A DNA stretch of 58,722 nucleotides. Source: Candidatus Latescibacterota bacterium. Its GTDB lineage: Bacteria > Krumholzibacteriota > Krumholzibacteriia > Krumholzibacteriales > Krumholzibacteriaceae. The position numbers and the translations under genes were made by a program. The notes below the pieces were generated by a model that saw only the letters and a list, made by a program, of their open reading frames with translations, was not told where the DNA came from and did not search any database. The stretch is from the NCBI GenBank assembly GCA_019038625.1, contig JAHOYU010000143.1, forward strand, positions 1 to 58,722. The letters run 5' to 3'. This document shows positions 54,244 to 58,722 of this stretch, one piece after another (positions within the stretch are counted from its first letter, which is position 1; every line of letters starts with the position of its first letter).

Positions 54244-57200
54244 ATGGCGAAGACACATGCCAAGGCAGTCTTTTCACTGAACCGAAAAGTCGTCGACGTC
54301 CTTGAGTTTGGGGAGGAGTTCTACACAAAGGGATCCCCGGTCTTCATGCCATCCAAGCCGGATGAGGCCGATCAGGGGAAGATACCGGGTATCAAGGGGC
54401 TGGCGGCAACATACAAACAGTTCGAATTCGATTCCCGCAAGAGACTTGTCGTTGTGGGACACACAGATACCGGCGGTGATATAAAGAAGAATTTTGAGCT
54501 TGCATCAGCGCGCGCGGAAGCGGTCGTATGCCTTCTTGCCGGAAATGTGGACCGTTGGGCCGAGATCTCGGAAAAGGGCCAGAAGGTCGAGGATATTAAA
54601 CGTATTCTCAATCACTTTCACTTCAACCGGAAGAACTGGAAGTGCAATCCTCCCGATATAAACGACAAATGGGACGGTAATAATGAACAGGGTATTCTCG
54701 ATGCCACAAAGAAATTCTTTAAAGCCTACAACAAGACACACAGGCCCAGGATCAGCATGGCGCTTGTCGACGGTTCGATAAAAACAGACAAGAAATGGCC
54801 AAAGGATGTGTGGAAAGCTGTATTCAGATTATACCTCGAGGAAATGTGTACAGCCCTGAGCATAAAATGGAAATCATACAAAAAGAACCCGAATATAAAG
54901 AAGAGAATCAAAAGCGAAATAAAATTTATCCTGGACACAAAGAAGTCTGTCGGATGCGGCGACTCCTTCCCCATGACGGAGCCCAAATTCAAGAGTAATT
55001 ATCAACAGGACAAATTTCGTAGAGTCGAGCTGCTTTTCTTTAACGGGAAGGATATTAATCAGAAGACGAACCGGATCGGTTCGCGTGTCTTTGCCTGCAT
55101 GGTGGGTGGTACGACAAAACACACATCTGCAGGTCCGCCAAAATGCCCTCTATGGTACAACAACCATCTCTATGCAAGCTACATAGATCCTGAGAAAGAC
55201 CTGAAAGCTGTTGCCTATCATATGGCCTTCACCTACATCGATCAGGTCAAGGTAAAAGACAAGAAGCCGACTGTACAGAAAGTGCCTGCCGGTCTTAAGA
55301 TCGAGGCATATTTCTACAAGAAAGTCGGAAAGACGAAACAGAAAAAACCTGTAAGGTCAGTGATAAAGTTCAGTGATGGCGTGTACACTGTAAAGGTCGA
55401 GGGTGCCCCTAAACGAAATAATATTCATTTCGAATTCGACACAAAATTACCATCTGCTCCCGACAAATCAAAATGGGTCTTTACGAGCGACTCGAACGCT
55501 GCTCCGAAGATCACGGCCAAGGTAAACAACGAAGTCAAGGCACTGCGGGCACCGGATAAATACGCGGACTACATAAAGTACTATGACCTTCCGAAGGAAT
55601 GGTCATCGGAGATGTACTGGACGAGGTACAAGTCCCGGGGAAAAGACAAGGGCGGCCGATTCAAGACGGTCATGAAAAATCTTAAGCTGAAACCTTACGG
55701 CAAGAAGAAGACAAAGGCGGACAATCCTCTGACTTTCTCCCTGGACGATATCGTGCTGATCGACAGCAAGGGGAGACAGAACATAAATGACCCGAAAAAC
55801 AGGACTCCCAAAGATAAGAAAAAAAGTAATGCTTTGACCAGCCTGTCGGGCTATTCCCGGGTTTCGTTGTTCCATGTCACCGGAGAGGAGTTCCTCCTTT
55901 ACAAGCCGATGACGAATTATCCAGCGCTTACTGATTTTAAATTCAAGCGGAACCTGATAACTGACCTGCCTGTCGATGGCGTAGCGCGCCTGGTGATATT
56001 TGCCAATGACTTCTACAGCGTGTCAGGCAAGCGCACCGAAATAAATCCCAAATTCAAGGCCGGTAAGCATGTCCTCGGTTGTCGCGCCGCGGTCCTCGGC
56101 GATCCGGAGCATCACTTCGGAACCAGAGTACGGGCGGAAATCTTTGCAAAAGGGCAGACGATCACCCTGGCAAATGGAAGCCAGACAGTGACGGGGAACA
56201 AAACGAAGTTCCTCTCGGAGCTCAGCCCCGGATTACAGCTCTCTATCTGGATAGGCCCCAAGTGGAGTACCAGGAAATATACGATAGCCTCGATCAAGAA
56301 CGATACCGAGTTGACCCTGACAGCCGCCCCGCATAACACTGAAGTTGGAGCCGGCAAGGAATTCAAGACCTTTTCCCCCCCCCACCATTGCGTGGACTGC
56401 GGCAATTTCCAGCTTCATTATATCCACGAAGGTTGCGTGATCTCCGATCCGGCCAAGGCCGGAGGGCTGAAAGTGCGGTCTTTTCTGCTGATCTACTGGA
56501 ACGGACGGTATAAAAGATCGGGAAGCTCGGTCGCGAATGCCCAATTGAAGACTTTTGCGAGGGAGGGACCGAAGAACACCAAGGAGCGGTGGGAAGATAA
56601 GGGTTATACGATCGAACCTCAGACGGTCGACGCGAATAACAAGGGCAAGTTGCAGATCAAGCCGGTCTTCCATTTTGAGACCAAGTATCCCAATAACGGG
56701 GGCAAACATGGCTGCATGGTGACTATTACAAATGATAGTAACGACGGCCAGATGAGCGTTACCTCATCGAAGATGTACAAGAAGAGTTACAAGGTCCCGG
56801 CCACCAACGCGGCCAGTGAATATAAAAGAGGAGAAGAGACCGATGTCGATGGAAAGAAATACAAGGAACTGATTATCGCCCATGAATACGGACATGGTAC
56901 CGGCAAGGATGACGATTACGCGTACGAGGATGGAGAACAGTACGACGCGACTGATAATTTCTTCCACCAATATTATCCTGGGATGCCATATAATTGGGAT
57001 CAGACATCGATGATGAATTTAACAGCAGCTCCGAGGATGAGACAGGTCTGGAATTTCGTGAACCGCCTCAATGAAGCCGCGTCAGATAATAAGGAATTAA
57101 AGGGCCTGCTGGGTGGAACAAGTTACAAGATGGTCCATCGCTTCAATAAGGGTGGCACCGACAAGACCTTCAACTTCTTCCTCGCTTCAACGCCCAACGA

Positions 57201-58041
57201 CTACAGGGATACCTGTAAGCCGGCAAATACAGGAACGACCGCCTTCGTAGCGGGAAAGGCGGCTAAAGCGTTGATACCCGCCATCCCCATAGGTCAGCCG
57301 GGAGGGCCGAAGCCGGAAGTGCCTGCCAGGGCAGGGGTACAGGGAAAGGGTAAGCTCGCTCTCGCTCTATATAAGCTCGGAGAAGATGAGACGGCCTGGA
57401 GTATCAAGATCTCTGGTGTACCCAATGATGTCCATACCGGAAAGCCATTCGACGGGATATTGGCTGTCTCTATAAATGTCGGAGTAAAGTTCAAAAGCTA
57501 TAAAGAGAAGACGGGACCTACCACTTACACGACGAACAACTGCAGCAGTGCCTTCAAGAAAGCATGGATGGCGGATTTAAGAAGTCGCATAAAGAAGGAA
57601 CTGAGTGGCAGGTATTACCTTGAGGGTACTAACGCTGATTTCAAGAAAACATACATCTATTTCTTTCCTGTGGTCCTCGATCTCAAGGCCCTGGCTACTG
57701 CTTCAAAACCGGAGGACTTCGGCAAGGCACATTATGTTGTTACAGTGAGAATAAGCAATAACACCATAGTCCCCGAACCGGGCCCTGCCACGGAACTGGA
57801 GGTAGGAAATTATTCCTCACGTAAATGGATAGCAAGGTATATGTTCGGGCAGGATGCCACCTGGACAGGGGCCGCGGTGCCGTTTCATTCGAGAGACGAA
57901 TCACAGCCGGGGGTCAACAGAAAAGTCAAAAATGTTGTGGACGCGCCCTTTAAGCTGGCGGATCTCAACTTTATCAGGGACTGGCTCAGGACTGAGCTGG
58001 GAGACAATTCATTTGTCCTTAAAGGCACACCAAAACCCTAG
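54244..58041 (+). CDS. OmpA-like protein with predicted metzincin protease domain, probable PAAR-linked effector
   Basis: 1265 residues without a signal peptide. N-terminal OmpA/MotB-like peptidoglycan-binding domain about 30-115 (RLVVVGHTDTGGD ... ELASARAEAVV). A long middle part of unrecognised beta-rich domains follows. At 880-890 the motif HEYGHGTGKDD fits HExxHxxGxxD, a zinc site of metzincin type with Asp as third ligand (as in snapalysin), and SMMNLT near 921 is a candidate Met-turn. The C-terminal 250 or so residues are unrecognised. It is coded 33 bases behind the PAAR-like gene. Function as a cell-wall-targeted protease effector is inference. A run of nine C lies at 56375-56383 inside the frame. 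Confidence 0.8.
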   Translation: MAKTHAKAVFSLNRKVVDVLEFGEEFYTKGSPVFMPSKPDEADQGKIPGIKGLAATYKQFEFDSRKRLVVVGHTDTGGDIKKNFELASARAEAVVCLLAGNVDRWAEISEKGQKVEDIKRILNHFHFNRKNWKCNPPDINDKWDGNNEQGILDATKKFFKAYNKTHRPRISMALVDGSIKTDKKWPKDVWKAVFRLYLEEMCTALSIKWKSYKKNPNIKKRIKSEIKFILDTKKSVGCGDSFPMTEPKFKSNYQQDKFRRVELLFFNGKDINQKTNRIGSRVFACMVGGTTKHTSAGPPKCPLWYNNHLYASYIDPEKDLKAVAYHMAFTYIDQVKVKDKKPTVQKVPAGLKIEAYFYKKVGKTKQKKPVRSVIKFSDGVYTVKVEGAPKRNNIHFEFDTKLPSAPDKSKWVFTSDSNAAPKITAKVNNEVKALRAPDKYADYIKYYDLPKEWSSEMYWTRYKSRGKDKGGRFKTVMKNLKLKPYGKKKTKADNPLTFSLDDIVLIDSKGRQNINDPKNRTPKDKKKSNALTSLSGYSRVSLFHVTGEEFLLYKPMTNYPALTDFKFKRNLITDLPVDGVARLVIFANDFYSVSGKRTEINPKFKAGKHVLGCRAAVLGDPEHHFGTRVRAEIFAKGQTITLANGSQTVTGNKTKFLSELSPGLQLSIWIGPKWSTRKYTIASIKNDTELTLTAAPHNTEVGAGKEFKTFSPPHHCVDCGNFQLHYIHEGCVISDPAKAGGLKVRSFLLIYWNGRYKRSGSSVANAQLKTFAREGPKNTKERWEDKGYTIEPQTVDANNKGKLQIKPVFHFETKYPNNGGKHGCMVTITNDSNDGQMSVTSSKMYKKSYKVPATNAASEYKRGEETDVDGKKYKELIIAHEYGHGTGKDDDYAYEDGEQYDATDNFFHQYYPGMPYNWDQTSMMNLTAAPRMRQVWNFVNRLNEAASDNKELKGLLGGTSYKMVHRFNKGGTDKTFNFFLASTPNDYRDTCKPANTGTTAFVAGKAAKALIPAIPIGQPGGPKPEVPARAGVQGKGKLALALYKLGEDETAWSIKISGVPNDVHTGKPFDGILAVSINVGVKFKSYKEKTGPTTYTTNNCSSAFKKAWMADLRSRIKKELSGRYYLEGTNADFKKTYIYFFPVVLDLKALATASKPEDFGKAHYVVTVRISNNTIVPEPGPATELEVGNYSSRKWIARYMFGQDATWTGAAVPFHSRDESQPGVNRKVKNVVDAPFKLADLNFIRDWLRTELGDNSFVLKGTPKP
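56375..56383 (+). repeat. poly-C tract (9 C) inside the OmpA-metzincin gene
   Basis: Nine successive C, coding the Ser-Pro-Pro-His part of FSPPHHC at about residue 710. Homopolymers of this length can slip in replication and would shift the frame ahead of the protease motif. It could also be an assembly-sensitive site; the frame is intact here. Confidence 0.75.
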
Positions 58042-58104
58042 GGAGAATCAAGTGGTAGCTGTGCCTGCGAATAAGATGGTGGAGAAAATCCAAACTATTC
58101 GTCC

Positions 58105-58722
58105 ATGGGGAAGGGTTTGAAAAAGCAGAAAGCTTTCCGGCTGATATTAATATTGTTGACGGTGATATGTGTCTCCTGTGCCGGAAGAACCGAAAACGGG
58201 ATTGAAACAAAGGAACGAACTATGACCTTCAGTCTTGAAAAGAATGTTTATCCGGTCGAATTTTCCAGTTACCAGTGTAATTCATTCGTTCCTGTGGAAG
58301 TCAAACAGGAGTGGGAGCTTCTCTGGCAAAAGAGATTCGCAGAGACAGGACCTGAATCGACGATCTCTCCGAGATCTGTCCTTGTCGGGGAATCTGTCAT
58401 CATCGTGAAAGCGGTTTCGGAGCTGATGATATTCGATCTGGCCGGCAATTTTAAATTCATGGAAAACACAGCAAATCCGACTCCTGTTGTCATGGGTGCC
58501 GATGCTGTGGCTTACTTCGATAATGCGGAAGGGCTGGTCTATCAGGATTATGATCAGAAGATCCTGATGGAGAGTGCGGTCCCTGGATTTGGTGCGAGGG
58601 CCTATGCCCTGTTGATCAGGCCGACGATCGATGATGTGCTCGGTGTAGTGCAGGACCCCGGCGTCCGTAGCCATCGGGAGAAGAGTTTTTATATCTATCG
58701 TTTCCTGTGTCGTGATCTGGAC
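58105..58722 (+). CDS. predicted lipoprotein, beta-propeller-like, 3' truncated
   Basis: The frame starts at ATG 58105 and remains open to the window edge (206 codons). The N-terminus is basic then hydrophobic and ends in CVSCAG (Cys 25), a likely lipoprotein signal. The rest has repeated beta segments (SVLVGESVIIVKAVSELMIFD; TPVVMGADAVAYFDNAEGLV), compatible with a PQQ/6-blade propeller. It lies 63 bases after the effector-like gene. A role as immunity or envelope partner is possible but not shown. RBS not clear. Confidence 0.72.
   Translation, partial: MGKGLKKQKAFRLILILLTVICVSCAGRTENGIETKERTMTFSLEKNVYPVEFSSYQCNSFVPVEVKQEWELLWQKRFAETGPESTISPRSVLVGESVIIVKAVSELMIFDLAGNFKFMENTANPTPVVMGADAVAYFDNAEGLVYQDYDQKILMESAVPGFGARAYALLIRPTIDDVLGVVQDPGVRSHREKSFYIYRFLCRDLD

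Noticed and set aside
53314-54258. 314-codon minus-strand frame opposite the PAAR-like gene
   Set aside because: Antisense shadow with unnatural composition (Leu/His/Arg-rich) and no motif.

Overview
The window (58.7 kb, roughly 50% GC, densely coded, mostly on the plus strand) looks like chromosomal DNA of an uncultured Gram-negative bacterium of the FCB superphylum (Fibrobacteres-Chlorobi-Bacteroidetes and relatives, for example a Latescibacterota- or Krumholzibacteriota-like lineage). The reasons are two secreted proteins ending in a 'NYPNPFN'/FlgD-like sorting domain (one copy well conserved, one divergent), a complete Bat (aerotolerance) operon, several signal-peptide barrel proteins ending in aromatic residues, and lipoproteins. 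The lineage assignment is inference. No plasmid, phage, IS or CRISPR signature was seen.

Layout. 1-3.2 kb: a NarL-type two-component pair (kinase cut by the window edge), a candidate structured RNA with a terminator-like end, a barrel protein and a lipoprotein. 3.2-8.4 kb: YjbQ-like protein (minus), PepD dipeptidase, then tRNA-Trp, trpS and a tryptophanase-family lyase as a tight tryptophan block, closed by a large palindrome. 8.7-11.4 kb: GAF-PAS histidine kinase and a PhzF-family protein (minus). 11.8-22.3 kb: a chemotaxis operon cheR-mcp-cheW-cheD-cheB-cheA-cheC-cheY followed by a TPR protein and a DUF4388-TPR protein, without flagellar genes. 22.4-26.5 kb: EamA transporter and a large secreted papain-like protease with a beta-helix and sorting domain (minus). 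27.1-37.3 kb: moxR, DUF58, a SurA-N-like TPR protein, a lipoprotein, batA, a batB-batC fusion, batD and batE. 37.4-40.1 kb: exported bleomycin-hydrolase-like peptidase, exported metallo-beta-lactamase-fold protein, Bcp peroxiredoxin.

40.1-47.3 kb is a regulatory island. A giant sensor kinase with extracytoplasmic FG-GAP/VCBS calcium-type repeats is followed by an NtrC-like regulator whose GAFTGA loop is lost. Copies of an 18-bp palindrome (TGTAGCA-N4-TGCTACA) lie upstream of the kinase, next to a sigma70-type promoter, and again downstream of the regulator, ahead of a region with a strong terminator and two GNRA-loop hairpins that leads to a secreted beta-propeller protein. I infer a self-controlled, sigma54-independent regulon.

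47.4-58.7 kb: a Ser/Thr kinase and PP2C phosphatase, two divergent small barrel proteins with TTGACA promoters, a WD40-CsgG-like protein, a PAAR-like spike protein, a 1265-residue OmpA-like protein carrying a metzincin motif (HExxHxxGxxD), and a truncated lipoprotein at the edge. The kinase/phosphatase plus PAAR plus protease arrangement resembles accessory and effector modules of contractile injection systems, although no sheath or baseplate gene is in the window.
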